A stretch of 64,000 nt of DNA, taken from the NCBI RefSeq assembly GCF_008831285.2, contig NC_045144.1, positions 1,364,001-1,428,000 of the forward strand. Direction: 5' to 3'. The translations under genes and the position numbers were made by a program. Below are positions 47,761 through 60,441 of this stretch, piece after piece. Within the stretch, counting starts at the first letter, position 1. Each line of letters opens with the position of its first letter. The notes beneath the pieces are model-generated. The model was not told the origin of the DNA. It saw only the letters and a program-made list of their open reading frames with translations, and made no database searches. Source of the DNA: Nymphaea colorata (Eukaryota; Streptophyta; Magnoliopsida; Nymphaeales; Nymphaeaceae).

Positions 47761-48683
47761 ATCATTCTTGCAGCCAAAACAATACCAAAAGTCAAATTTT
47801 TCATTATAACTCGCGACCTTTGAAAGTTGATCAAACAAACTGATGATCGCTAACATCATCCCTAAGAACTGATCGCCTTCTAACCAATACTTCCGGCTCA
47901 AACTGGACGGTTACTTTAATGCCCACATTTTTCTTTTTTTTTTCTTTATTATCACAAAAATTTTAATAAGAGTATGGGCTATAATTGGTAGATTCAATAA
48001 CTGATAAAAATAGTTGAAACTGTGAACTATATCATAAAGGGGGCAGCCATGGAAAGAAATGAATGGGTTACCAAATATATACCTTGGTAGAAGTGGTAAC
48101 TGAAAATATTAAAAGAAACTAAAGATGATTGAGGGCAGCTGAGAAGCCTTCCTGAGAAAAATCATTTGGGGGTGTTGCTCGCCATGTATTGGCCTTATTT
48201 AACCCCATACCTCAGGTTCACATTTGCCGCAGCCGTAGGGGGAAGGGTTCCAGCTGTTAGAAATTATGAAAAAGTGAAAGCTAACCCTTGTTTTCCTGCA
48301 TCTTGGGGTGAAGAACAAGAGCAAAGAGGCACTGGTCCACGTGACTGTTATCCGCAGCTTGGAGGATCAAGAAAGCCAAAGAGCTAGGGTGCTGACAGTA
48401 AAAAATCAGGGGCTGTACAGTTAGAGAGACCCTGGTAAGTGTTATATAGTTTCTTTTATAAATAATCTATATATGTAGGTACATATGTATATATAAAGCA
48501 AGGAGAATTCTATTTGGTGGGGCTGAAATTATACATGTAGATGCATGTTTTGCAAGGAAATCGTACCACACTACCTTGGAACAGTAGCCTTCTTGGCGGA
48601 CTGAATTGATTGCAGCATAGAGCAATAAGGTATGGGAATACTTAGCTATGAGTGCAGCATGTACCCCTTGTACCTTTGTTGCT

Positions 48684-48743
<60 letters not shown>

Positions 48744-49140
48744 TGTTATAGTAGCGAATCCATGTATTTACGCACCTAGATATGAATAGATGTGTGAAGT
48801 GTTATATTCTGGAAATGATACACAACACTCTTAGTCTTTGACATCTCTGATTGCCTAAAAATAAATATATATATGCATGTATGAGGCGTAATTACCTGTG
48901 TGCAGAAAAATAAATGGGTATTTTTAGGGTAATACATGAGCTATTTGTGAATGAATATATATAATGTGGTGCTATGTTCATAATATAGCTATATGAAGCA
49001 CACTGTGACACCCTTGTGCTGGAATTGTCTGTAACATATGTTTCTAGTTCCATGAAGGTCTAAGTATGCTGAAATTGATGGTATGTGCACATGAAAGTGA
49101 TTGGAACTAGTTTGAACTGCTGAGAAACTTGAGGAACTAG
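47761..49140. other. Stretch without a recognisable gene; contains (TA)n at 48685-48741
   Basis: No similarity to the units was noticed. The frame at 48166-48387 (73 codons) is unrecognised and has no supporting context. A 56-bp (TA)n tract lies at 48685-48741. Confidence 0.45.
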
Positions 49141-49693
49141 GAATGATTCTAGGCAACTCAATAAGAGGTAAACTCTCTTTTAGCTCATCGATAGGCCTAG
49201 GCTTAATATATTCAGATCTGGATGACGACTTTAGCTAACTTGAAATGTTTGAGGCTGTAAAAGAGGGACCACAATGAGAGTATAAAAAAATTCTTTCATA
49301 AAAAATAACATGTCTAGATATGATGACACCATTAGAGATTGGATTGTAACAAACACAACCTTTATGACAGCTACCATACCCAATGAAGACGCAGGTTTGA
49401 GCTTTGGCTTGTAGTTTGAAGCACGTCTAGGCCCATTCAATGGATAGACGGTATAACCAAAGGTTCTTAGATGACTATATTTGGGAACCTCATGCAAGAG
49501 CTTCTCATACAGCGTCATTTGCAAGTCTGCAATAGGCAACCTGTTAATAAGATGAACAACAGTTTTAAAAGCATCAAACCAAAATTTTTGTGGCATATTG
49601 GCATGAATAATTATGGCGAGTCCCATTTCCACCAGATTCCTATGCTTCCTTTCTACTATCTCGTTCTACTGGGATGTGTAAGGGCATGTTATT
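49140..49693 (-). pseudogene. Ty1/Copia integrase C-terminal fragment
   Basis: On the minus strand from 49690: SCPYTSQ-stop-NEIVERKHRNLVEMGLA corresponds to the integrase motif around the third catalytic Glu (SCPYTPQQNG-ERKHR in the family), with a stop replacing a Gln. It is followed by FWFDAFKTVVHLINRLP, YSHLRTFGYTVYP and KPKLKPASSLG, the standard Copia integrase C-terminus. The long open frame is 49632-49231, after which linker-like sequence (DLNILSLGLSMS) runs to about 49140. Reverse transcriptase and RNase H, expected further left, are absent. Confidence 0.85.
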
Positions 49694-49759
49694 GACAAGT
49701 TAGTCCTTGGCTGGACTTGTTAGTATTATTACTTTTTCCATAGTTTCCTCTTCCTCCAT

Positions 49760-50092
49760 TACAGCCTCTACCCCTACCACCTTATAGTTGCCATGCCATG
49801 CCCTTGGTCAGTAATAAAAGCACGCCCACACCGTTGGTCTGTAATAAAACCACGCCCATGCCCTTGTTCAGCAATAAAGGTAGTGGCAGTGGCTTCAACC
49901 TGAGCCATCAGGGATGAAGAAAGCACTCCAAGTCGTCGCTCTTGAGTAATTAACATATCATTAATTCAGAAATGAAGGCAGATCTTTGAATGCAATAACA
50001 GTGGTAATAAAAGATTCATATTCAATTAGTCCATTCAAGGTATAAGAACAAGGTCTGTATCTGAGACAAAGTGCTGCACTCTGCTAAGAGAA
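49760..50092 (-). pseudogene. Ty1/Copia gag C-terminal fragment
   Basis: The minus strand reads, from the gap inward, NGLIEYESFITTVIAF and KDLPSFL, which is the end of a Copia-type Gag (UBN2-like) domain. After a stop and in another frame it continues as MLITQERRLGVLSSSLMAQ and a short Gly/His/Arg-rich tandem (EQGHGRGFITDQ, RCGRAFITDQ, GHG) built on about 27-30-bp repeats. It lies only about 70 bp upstream of the integrase end, so protease and most of the integrase are deleted. Its own N-terminus is in or beyond the assembly gap. Confidence 0.75.
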
Positions 50093-50192
50093 NNNNNNNN
50101 NNNNNNNNNNNNNNNNNNNNNNNNNNNNNNNNNNNNNNNNNNNNNNNNNNNNNNNNNNNNNNNNNNNNNNNNNNNNNNNNNNNNNNNNNNNN
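50093..50192. other. Assembly gap of 100 N
   Basis: Exactly 100 undetermined bases, the usual placeholder for a gap of unknown size. The left flank is a minus-strand Copia remnant and the right flank is the middle of a plus-strand LINE, so the join is not verified by sequence. Confidence 1.
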
Positions 50193-52886
50193 AGAATGAT
50201 TATGGATCAGCTTGCTGTTGGTCACTGCGTATTTATAAAAGAAACTTAACGTTGTTAAGTCCCATTTCAGATGAGGAAGTGCAATAGCTGTTATGGGTGC
50301 CAACTCCAATAGTGCACCAGGTCTGAATGGGTTTCTGAAATCGTTCCTTCAAAAAAGTCAGGACACGTTAAGGACTAATATCACAGTTGCCACTAGAGAG
50401 TTTTTTTTTTTAGAAAGGAAAGCTTGTTAAGAAACTAGGGAGAAGTCATATAATCATAATTCTTAATTTGATTCAGCTGTGCACATTTCCAATTTCAGAC
50501 ATATTGTTCTTGAGAATAGTGTACTGACATTTATTTTCAGAATCATGGTTTCAAGAATGAAGAAGGCACTAAAGTGGTGTCATTTCCAACATGCATGGTG
50601 GTTTTTTGAAAGATAGAAACGTCCATCAATGTCTTCTTTTGTGCTTGAGATGGTATACACAATGTCTAAAGCTAGATCAACTAGCTATTTGAAGATAGAC
50701 CTATCAAAAGCATATGACAGGGTCAATTGGACTTTCTTACAAGCTGCCATCTGCATTTAGGACTTCATCCTATTTGGACTTAAAAAGTAATGACAGTAGT
50801 GACAAATGATTTTTGTGCTCTTGTGATTAATGACCATCAAGGTGAATACTTTGGATCTTCTCATGGTCTGCAATAAGGAACCTTTATCTTCATTTTTATT
50901 CCTCATTGTCATGAAAATCTTTTCACTAGATTGCAAGCTACAATTCAAAGAAGAATGATTGAAGTACTGCATATTGGAAGAGGCATAGAAGGAGTTTTTT
51001 TTACAATGTATGCTGATGACATCTTGATTTTCTTAAAAGCCTTCAAGAATGGCTTTCTTTATCTACAATTTTTTTTCCTGTTTGAACTCTATGCTGGAAT
51101 GATGATTAACCTTGAAAAATCAGCATTCTACTTTTTCAATATGGGCCAAAGCAAGATTGCAAGTATTTGTAAACAGTTCGGTGAGAGCCTAGGACAGTTT
51201 CCTACTCGATATTTGGGTCTCCCATCCAAGCCAACAAATTTGAGAATGTTGGTATGGTTCTTATTCTTTTAAAAATACAGAGTAAACTTAGTTTATGAAT
51301 AAGCATGCAACTTTTCCTATGCAGTAGGATCTACTTGATCAAATCAGTATTAGAAGCACTTCGTATTTACTGGATGTTGGTGTTCAAGTGCCCTCTTGGT
51401 GTCATTAAAAAAATGGAACAGATTATGTGCAGTTTTTAATAGGAAGAGTCGGATGCAAGGGGTAAGCCTCATTTAATTGCCTGGAATGTCTTGGCTTTTC
51501 GTAAATAGGAAGGTGAGCTCGGCATTAGAAAACTTAAAGAGGTCAATGAAGCTAATCGGTTGTTTCCAGGATGTACAATAGTTTTTCACCAGGGCATATG
51601 GGACTCATTATGCATGAAAAAATATTAAATAGGAAAAGTACTTGGTATGTGGAAATGGTTCACAATATTTCTTCTCTTGGGCGGGATCTAAATCTGTTAC
51701 TTGAAATTTAATGAATGGAGAGCTTGCTAAGTTCTACGGAGGATGTTTTACTGAAGCAGATTCCATTGCATCTGCTTGGGAAGTAGAACCTTTCCTTCAA
51801 AATTCGGTTAAGTAAATGCTAATACAGCACCACATTGAGCTAAATCTATGGTGACATGTGCAATGCATTGGAGATTGCCTTCAACTTAGGCTTATGCAAA
51901 GTGCAGATTTTCTTTGTTCTAAAGAAAATCGTAAACCTGCAAAGCTCAGGAGCCAAGTTTGGGACCACGTAAAATTAAAGGAATGGTAGTTACATGGCAC
52001 AGTAGATTGTAGAATGCAAAGTGTTACCTAGAGCTAACTGGTTTGTGTTTGTTTGTAGTTATTAACGTCTACCTGCTGATGCCAAACTTCAACATGTAGG
52101 GTCTTCCATTGTTTCTGTCTTTAAGTTGTGTGGAGGTCTTGTGAAGATCTATCTCACTTTATTTTCTCATATACTAATGCTATGAACATTTAGCGATGCA
52201 TCTATTCATGGTTTGGAGTTGATAAATTCCATACCTCAGACTTTTTCTCTGTCTGGAACTGGTGGTGGAGGAAGAGGTTCTCATGTAAAGAATTCAGATG
52301 GTGTTGGCTTGCCTCCTTCAATATCACAATCTGGAAGCTATGGTGTTTCAAAAATCAGGTGGTGCATAAAGAGGTGGTTAAGCTAGCTGAGATTGCTAAG
52401 AGGGAAGTCTGACAGTCATGTTGTGAGGTATTCTATAAACAAGAATGAGGACAATATGTAAAACAGGCGATAAATATCTAGCTGCAAACCTTAATTTTCA
52501 GCCATTTTTGGCATTGTCAGAGTAAAGATGAGTGGGGGTTGGAAGTGGTCACATTGTGTTGCAAATGTTTATAAAGTGGCTGGTTTACTATGGTTTAATG
52601 CCTCCCCAATCAGGAAAACCAGGTTGGTGGTACAAAGGTTTCTCTTTTCAAACATGATCATAATTATGGTCTCTGTTATTGTAGAGAGGATTCCTAAAGA
52701 CTGTCATGTTGCTCTAATCACAAACCGTCATGCTCTTAGTTCTCGTGTCAAGGAACTAAGAGAGTGACTCGGGTTCATTTGTAGGCTCATTAGTGAGAAG
52801 GTATTCCGTGGTTAAAGATCACTTCTCTTTGGAGGCTATCTCCTTTGGAAACTCCTTTGTCGTTGACAAAGTCAAAAAAACAAAAA
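50193..52886 (+). pseudogene. L1-type LINE, copy D: reverse transcriptase and 3' part
   Basis: Starts at the gap in the region between endonuclease and reverse transcriptase (matches 62231 onward). It contains KDLSKAYDRVNWTFLQAA near 50697 (palm motif with one Asp). 50931-51272 carries YADD (51009-51020) and PTRYLGLPSKPTNL. 51520-51560 carries a GGLGIRKL-like motif in decayed form. WWWKKRF...IWKLW lies near 52260-52345. The frame 52528-52767 (VIVERIPKDCHVALITNRHAL) may be an RNase H-like tail, which is tentative. There are numerous stops. The reverse transcriptase would copy LINE and SINE RNA. The A-rich stretch at 52870-52890 parallels copy C. Confidence 0.85.
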
Positions 52887-54159
52887 ACAAAAGAAAAGCC
52901 AACATTAATGATACTGAAGGTCACTGATTCGGGTCAGACAAATCCTGAAAAGTGCTGACCCTGATCATGAATAATTTGCTGAGTGAGCAAGAGAGTGATG
53001 AGGCTTAATTAGAGGCCAGTTCTTAATTGTGTTTTTTCTGTTGATTTTTTTCTTTATATTATTTTCATCATTAATGGAAGGAGAAACCCATTCCGGTTGC
53101 ATCAGAACGGTTCCTCGTCAAGGAAAGTGTGGCATTTCGGGCCCCCATTGAAGGGGCAAGGTGTACATCATAGGGTTGGGGCTCCCATGCATTTTTGTGG
53201 TCTACATTATTTTTAGCAATACAGACCAAAGTGGAAAGAACAATATTTTTTTGAATATTACCGTTTTCATGAACTAAGAACCTCAATGAATAATTGAAGG
53301 AAGAAGGTTGACAAGTTAACATACTCCTTACGAAAATAAGGTTCCTAGTGATAAATATAATTATAAATACAGATAAATATTTATTAAATAAACATATATA
53401 TATATATATTCATTTTAATCTTCTGGATGTTGGATGACTAATAGATTTAAAATATGTCACTGATAAACCCATAAACCATTAAAAAAAGTGCCATAAATAG
53501 GCACTATTTGTTACACTGTTGCTAATATAGCCGCATGCTTTGGCGACCGATCTTTATTTTTAGTAATAAGACAAGATCTAAGAAATGACAAATTTGAATA
53601 TGTGTGTGTGTGGATTCAAATTTGACGGATGCTAGATATTGTCATATAGCCCAAAATAAAACATTATTTGCTAAAATATAGATACTATAGGGGTATTAGC
53701 AACGGTTGATGGTTTCTGGTAGTGTGTTTTTATAATAGTTTATCATGATTTCAACAACAATTTGTGGTGCTTTCAACCATAGATTTTAACTTTTTAATTA
53801 CCTAACAACATTGGGCATTCTACATGCTAGAATTCTCCCATATAAAAGTACTAGTAATATCATAAGTAGTTTTAATTTTTATAGGTGAAGACTAAGTAGC
53901 ACCATTGTATGGCATCTAATGATATTTTAATTAGATTACTATAAACTCATGCACAAAATGACTTTGATCATATCTAAAGGGTGCACAAGATTCCATGTTT
54001 GGTTTTAAGCTAGGCCTCTTTCAAATACATCACCCAAAAATATTATTTAGCTGACAAGTAAGTTCTCAATGATGGCAAACCTCTCACACACACAAGATCA
54101 GTGGGAACTTCATAGCAAAAGTCCTGTATATATGCTGCCAAAACACTATGACTTGACTC

Positions 54160-54555
54160 TAAGGGTAGGAACTGGGCCAGGCCCCAGATGGACAATTGGG
54201 ACAAATTTGACCTACTGGCCAGATAAAAAACTCGCTGGGATAGCTGGCCTGGGTTGGGTATTGGGGGCTCGACTTGGCCCAAATACATACCTTTATACTT
54301 TTTTTTTTACACATTCTTTGGTATGATGCCAGCAGTCGACTCCCATACAAACTCTTGACATATTCCCAATGGTTTCCAAAAAATTAGAAAATGAAAAGTG
54401 AAGACTTTCAAATAAGGATAGATATCGGGTTGGGTACAAGATAAACATGAAGTTGATGGTCAGGCCCAGGCCCAATAAATAAACAGAACATGCTTGGACT
54501 GCCAATAAAGGCTTTGGGTCAGCCCAAGCACTTGTCAAGCCTTGGTCCAGCCTAA
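54160..54555. repeat. GGGCC-rich repeat with imperfect inverted ends (copy D)
   Basis: Paralogue of 5255-5653. Confidence 0.45.
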
Positions 54556-54871
54556 TGCTATTCCAGATCTGGTTCACCCACATTCATTTAGGTGAGAGCC
54601 AGCTTGCTTGGACCTAACCCAACCCTTTGATGTCCCCAGGTTGGGTTAAACTGCAGATGCCCTCTTTGACCAACTCCAATGATGTCATTGATCGATTCCT
54701 CAACCATGCCAATGATGTCAATATTTTTGAAATTTCTCTGAATGAATTGTAAAATCAAGTGGAAACTGAAAGAAACCCGTAAGCACATCTGCGTCTTTTA
54801 AAATGGGCAATTGGCGATGAATTGAATAAATCATGCTTCATTCCAAATCACTTGAATAAAGATTGGCTGAT

Positions 54872-55085
54872 TGCCTCAAGGCACATAGGGCAACTGGGCT
54901 GCAAGGCAGTTCATATCCAAGGAATTCAAGGTTTGAATCTTGTGGCCGCTGTCATATTCTAGTGTGTTATTTCTCTTGTCTGCAAACCATGGCAAGAACA
55001 ACATTCGAGTTGAACGATGTACAGTACGTCCACATTGGTGGTTTTATGAAGAAGAGAGTTTCTTCTAAGTAATCATAAATAAATA
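54872..55085 (+). mobile_element. tRNA-derived SINE, copy D (214 bp body)
   Basis: A box 54886-54897 and B box 54930-54940. Flanked by AATAAAGATTGGCTGAT (54855-54871) and AATAAATATTGGCCGAT (55086-55102), only two mismatches in 17. This is the best-preserved target duplication of the three copies. Confidence 0.82.
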
Positions 55086-55267
55086 AATAAATATTGGCCG
55101 ATTTGTATAACACTATGGATCAACCCAAGCCAAGCCCGTACAATTCAAATCGGCTGATTCCAACCAACTTTTACAAGAGAAAAACAGAATGTGAGAGTAT
55201 GAAGAATTAAAGTACCATTAAGGCGGATTGATAAGTATCACAATAGGCAACTCCTATTTATCAAGAA

Positions 55268-55441
55268 TGATGTAGGAACATGTGGGCTTGTCTGGGCAAT
55301 TGCCCACACAGGCACACAAAAATTACTAGTTTACTTGCTAAAGCTCCGTAGCTATTTTGCTGATTAGCATATGGCATCCCTCGGTCACTGATTTTTTGAA
55401 GGGCCAGCCTGTCAGCACTGAATATCTAGCTTCGCCACCGA
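55268..55441. mobile_element. Decayed MITE of the 11294 family (unit D copy)
   Basis: Paralogue of 6430-6606, with GTCTGGGCAATTGCCCACAC and a GCTTCGCCACCG right end. Confidence 0.45.
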
Positions 55442-58047
55442 CGAGTAACTGTGTTTTGCGGCGACCCATTCAAACTGCAAACAGATGAGGTCGGTCCTTT
55501 TCCTTTGGAAAAACTGTGGAGTCAATGGCTGCTCATCGTGTTTGACAAGTCCTGGATTTCTCAAAACGCAATCAGGGCAGGCCAGTCCCAGAAACTGGGC
55601 TCAATCCATCGATGGTCCAGCCATGCTCTTCAGATGGCCGGACCCACCATGCAACTTCTTCTTGATTGATGTTTAATATTTATATGTTTCCTACTGAGGC
55701 GTTCTTCTAGGTCATGCACATAGACCTCATGTCTGCTAACAATGCCAGACGCAATGGTTTAGGCTACTTGTGAAAGAAAATGTGACCCATGGATGCAATG
55801 GAATTCTGACACAAGAATATTCCATGCATGTCTCTCTCTCTAATAGCCCACATCATCCGTTAATCTTTCCACCATCCCTAAGAGCTGTTTTAGAATAAAA
55901 GAACAAATTAGGCTGAATCAGAAAGAGAGAGAGAGAGAGGGAGAGAGAGAGAGAAAGGGTGGTGACAGTTGCTCATGAAGAGGCCATGAGTGGAGAGCAT
56001 TCAGCTGAGTTCAGGGTAGATTGAGTTTAGTGCCCGATTAAGGGTACCCAACATACATACCCAAGAGCAAGGGGACATTGTAGTAATTTTCAAAAGGTAT
56101 GTCCTTTATAGTTTTTTTTTTTTTTGACTTCCACTTTTTCTTCCCAATTTTTTTTTTCGGTGTGAATTGGGACTATTTTCAATTTTTTTTGCATTAGTAT
56201 GACACATATATAACTGGGTTTAGAGTTCCGGTGGACATGGGACAACACGAACATATTTGTATTAATGTAACAACCATAATGAAAGGAGAGTATCCGGTCC
56301 AAGAAAAGGTATTACAGAAAAGACATATCTTCAAAGAAGAGGATATATATATATATATGTATATGAAAGATATTATGAAAGAGTTAAAAAGTCTAAAATA
56401 AACATCATTTTATTAAAAAGTTCAAAAGTACCCCAACCCCATCTTTTTTTCTCTGTATATAATAAGAAAGAAACATTTTAAAAGTGTAGAAAAAAGGTTA
56501 TGAAAAGGTCAAAAAAGTCTAAAATAAACATTTCTTTATTAAAAAAATTGAACATATCAAAACCTCATCTTTTTTCCACTGCATACTTGTGAGTTCGGAT
56601 GTGCATGCAACTCAATCTGATATCGGGGCTTCGGGGCTTCGGGTCTCCAGGCGGTGGAGAGAAGAAACTGCACTTTGGCCACCATCATTGTCATGGGATA
56701 TCGCTTGTTGATTCCTCAATCGATGCGATGCTGTGGATGAGATAAAACTTTAAAAAATCTGGAATTGGTTCTCGAACTGATGGACTAGCATTTGCTTATC
56801 CATCTATAGGAACAAGTTTTCTCAGACATCTTCGACTTAATTTCTTTCTTAAGTGGGCATCTGATATACTTTTGATGATGTATGTGGAGGGCTACATATC
56901 TATATTCCAATATATTGCATGCCTAAGGTCTGATTTGTATAGGTTAAAAGTGTAAACTGCAAGGACTGCACCTTCTTAGGCATGAAGTAACATAAAGCAC
57001 CCATCTAAATAGATATGTTTTCTCTTCTTCATGTTTCGTATTTGTTATGTGTTCTGTTTTGTCACTTTCAGGTTTTCAATTTTTTTCATTGGAGGAAAGA
57101 GATCCAGGGAAATTGTGTACAGTCCCTCATGCTCGGTTAGACTTCTGCTAAGCATCCCCCATTTTGCCTACCTATTTAGGGGTTGTTCTTATTATGAAAA
57201 CTGTACGAGTGTCCCCGCTGCCGAATGACTCCTTAACAGTAGTGGAGCCTCATTGCGGGTTTTGTAAGCAATTTCCTGTACCAGTCATTGATACTTCTTT
57301 TTTTTTTAATTTTTTTATATACCTTAAAGTTGAAAGTTAAACTAATACTACCCCCCAGTCAGAAATTTGGCTTTGCCACTACCCCTTTAGGGTTCTTTTT
57401 CTTCAGCTTGATCTCTAGCTGAAAACCATTTTGGTGATTTTGGGACTCTCCATCCAACATGCACCAAACTCCACAAGTTAGTGATGTACTCCATATTTTG
57501 GTGATTGATTATAACCTTGCTTAGTTTACCTTGCAATCAAGTTGAGGAGTTACCATGTTCTAAGTTTAAAATATATAGTTTTCCAGTACCTAACAGAAAT
57601 TCTTGTATAATAATGTAATTGCGCTGCATGAACTTCCGGCAGCCACTGCTTGTGAAATCAAATAGATTTTTCGCGTTCGGAAACTGTCGAGGGAGCCCCT
57701 CGTTCTATTCATGAGACATCAAATAGGTAATTAAATATACAAATGACAGTAATTAATCCACTTTCTATGTCATAACTTATAGACACCAAGATTGGAACAT
57801 TTTTCCAGGGGACTTGCGTGGCTGGTGACATTAGCTAGTGATGTAACAAGTTCTTGCGTCATTTACCGGGGATTGCATGCAACTTTTTGTGTTTTCTGCA
57901 CCCTTCTCCACAATCCAAGCAATTTTAAGTAATAGCATTTAATATTCTTGTGTTGAAGAATTCCAATCACCATTTGATCAATAAGAGAGATATCTTAACG
58001 TATTCCTTTGGTAACAACAATAAGTGGTGAACATGCTGTAAAAAGGG

Positions 58048-58206
58048 AAGTATTGAAGCGAAGTGTGGGTTGCTGTGGACCATTGCCCCACATCAGTATT
58101 GTTGCGACGATGCTGGACCTAGTTGCTGTCACATCATAGTCCCCACATCAGACCCAGGTCGGTGACTCACGTGCCCTTCAGCCAAAAAGTCTTTGCTCCA
58201 CCACTA
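58048..58206. mobile_element. hAT-type MITE, second family (unit D copy)
   Basis: Flanked by AAAAAGGG (58040-58047) and AAGAAGGG (58207-58214), one mismatch in 8. Confidence 0.65.
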
Positions 58207-59570
58207 AAGAAGGGGCTGAGATCACAATTCGGCGGGCTAGCGTGAAATTATTCATGTCATGAGGAATCAATTTTTTGAAAGATCATAGTAATTTTGCTTT
58301 GCTGGGCTATCCTACATCCTTTGATGGGATATTCATATGATCCATCTATTGTACAAGGTTGACTGGAAAATAAACGAATGTCATCATACTTTAAACATGT
58401 TTAAGGGTAATTAAAATGGGTGACTAACAATGGATTGGCGTGATCATTTCTAAATATTCAAGTGATTCAAAGATGAACCTCCACGGCTGGATGGTTATTT
58501 GTTTGTTTGGTGTCAATAAAAAACATCGCAAAATATGCATTTGCAACGATCAATTGCTTGACCATGGTTTTCTATTATGGAATCCAACTTTTATGGCAGT
58601 TTTTAACAATACAAAATAACCATCCGAGCACAGAAATAGCTGCCTAATTTCAACACACACACACACACACTCATATATATGTATATATATTCCCATTAGC
58701 AACTCCCTAGACAACTGCACTTGAGGCTCTTAATTCTGTTGAACAAATTTGTCCACCTGGTCATTGTTCAATCTCATAAGACAATACTTGAAACTGTAGG
58801 AAACTTAATTTGAAGAAAGAAACAATATTGTAAAAGCGGTATCGTATCACTTATCGATCAGGCTAACCTATATATGTATGGTAACATATTGTAAATTTAT
58901 TTTTGTAATGCATTCACAATTAAAAAAGAAAAAATAGCAATAAATTCTGATAAAAACAAGAAAAATGTTTCCTATATAAAACAACTCATCACAATGTTAC
59001 ACACATAATAAAAATTCACAAATCTTCATCTACAGACATAATAATGATAAGACATGATAACCATGATAAAATTTGAGGTCTTAAAGACTTTTACAATAAA
59101 CTTTTTACTGCTTTTACATCATATTATCAAACATTTATAATATGCAACCTATCTATTCACCTTCTTCATCTTCATTATAATATTCAAACTCATTTTGCTT
59201 CATTGTTTTCATCCCCTTCAAGTGGAATGTCCTCACCAGAATATGCAGGCCCACCTTCTTCAATGTTCAAAAGGAGTAGGCCACAATGAGGCCTCCATCC
59301 TTTCACATCAAATTCCTCAGATGATCACTGCTGCTCAGAGCATCATTGTCAAAATTCAAAAGAAATTGCAAATTCCAAAGAATGGCTACTAATGGTGCTA
59401 GAGTCACTCTCAAAAGCATGTTCCTTTCTTCCAGCAGCCACAATTCACTTCAAGCCTTCCAAGATAGTCAAACTAATAGAAATATTCATCTCCAAAATAT
59501 TTTTATTGCATGACGAATGGCAAATACAAGTGCCATGTGGTGAAACATGAGGAGGTAATCTGATGGTCTC

Positions 59571-59762
59571 CAGTGGTAGAGTTACATTGTAGCTGGTGTG
59601 GGAAATTACCCACACCAGCCTACAAATTTTGCCTTATTTACATATGTAAACATAATTGACTTTTATTGTTTCTTTCTTTTTTTTCTTTTACATATGAGTG
59701 ACCCTTCAAGTTTAAAACTAAACAGAGTGCCCCTCAATCAGAAATTCCTTGCTCTGCCACTG
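59571..59762 (+). mobile_element. hAT-type MITE (unit D copy of 11294-11485)
   Basis: Starts CAGTGGTAGAG and ends CTCTGCCACTG, the same 192 bp as copy A. Target duplications have decayed to ATGGTCTC and GTGGTGTC. Confidence 0.75.
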
Positions 59763-60039
59763 GTGGTGTCACTAGTTAAACGATAGCATGACATTTTCAA
59801 TTTGCGATCAAAATTGGAAATGATTGATGAGATGCAAGTATGAATGGCAAGAAATAATTTATGGAAAGCATTATTATATCTTATCAAGTTATCAAGGATT
59901 CCTATTAATATGAAGCAAGAAATAAATGGTTTACTTGGATGGAGGCCTTCACACATGCTAATGGTTGCATAGATAAACCCTGAGGTCATAGACATTTTTG
60001 GTTTGCTTGGCCTTTTACATAAGTCCTCTATTGCTAAAG

Positions 60040-60044
<5 letters not shown>

Positions 60045-60101
<57 letters not shown>
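60045..60101. repeat. (TA)n microsatellite, about 56 bp
   Basis: The paralogous tracts are short in A (11869-11888) and C (43221-43237). About 67 bp that precede the tract in A and C are absent here. Confidence 0.95.
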
Positions 60102-60103
<2 letters not shown>

Positions 60104-60441
60104 ATTATGCTACATATAAAATAGGTTTTTAAAGATTGACGTGCGACCCTTGGAATCCAGCCGTATAACTAAATCAAAAATATTTTACTTGCATAATAAG
60201 TTCTAGAGTCTTTGGGGTATTATTGTAAACTAACTTAAATTATTTCTTTCTTTTCCTTTGTGTAGTCTAAACAAACATAGTTTGAACAATTCTTTTTCTT
60301 TCTATTCAAACAAGCTTTTATAACAATTTGTTTCATTCTATTTTCTTTCCTCTCCTTTTCTTCCAAAATCCTTTCTTTCCCTTTCCATTCTTTTCCTTTT
60401 ATCCTACTTTCTCTCCATCAAAACAGGTGCTATAATAGGTC

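Larger units (their letters stand above)
52887..60441. repeat. Segmental duplication unit D
   Basis: 52887-53610 matches 37523-38314. 53615-60441 matches 38315-43575 (C) and 4719-12240 (A). Relative to A it lacks about 9583-10425 (junction near 58697) and a short stretch left of the (TA)n at 60045. It ends abruptly at 60441, inside sequence equivalent to 12240 of A, where the next LINE begins. It contains the SINE and MITEs listed separately. No intact gene is recognised. Confidence 0.85.

Noticed and set aside
48166-48387. 73-codon plus-strand open frame
   Set aside because: No recognised motif, no neighbouring exons, and composition not clearly protein-like; left as unassigned sequence.
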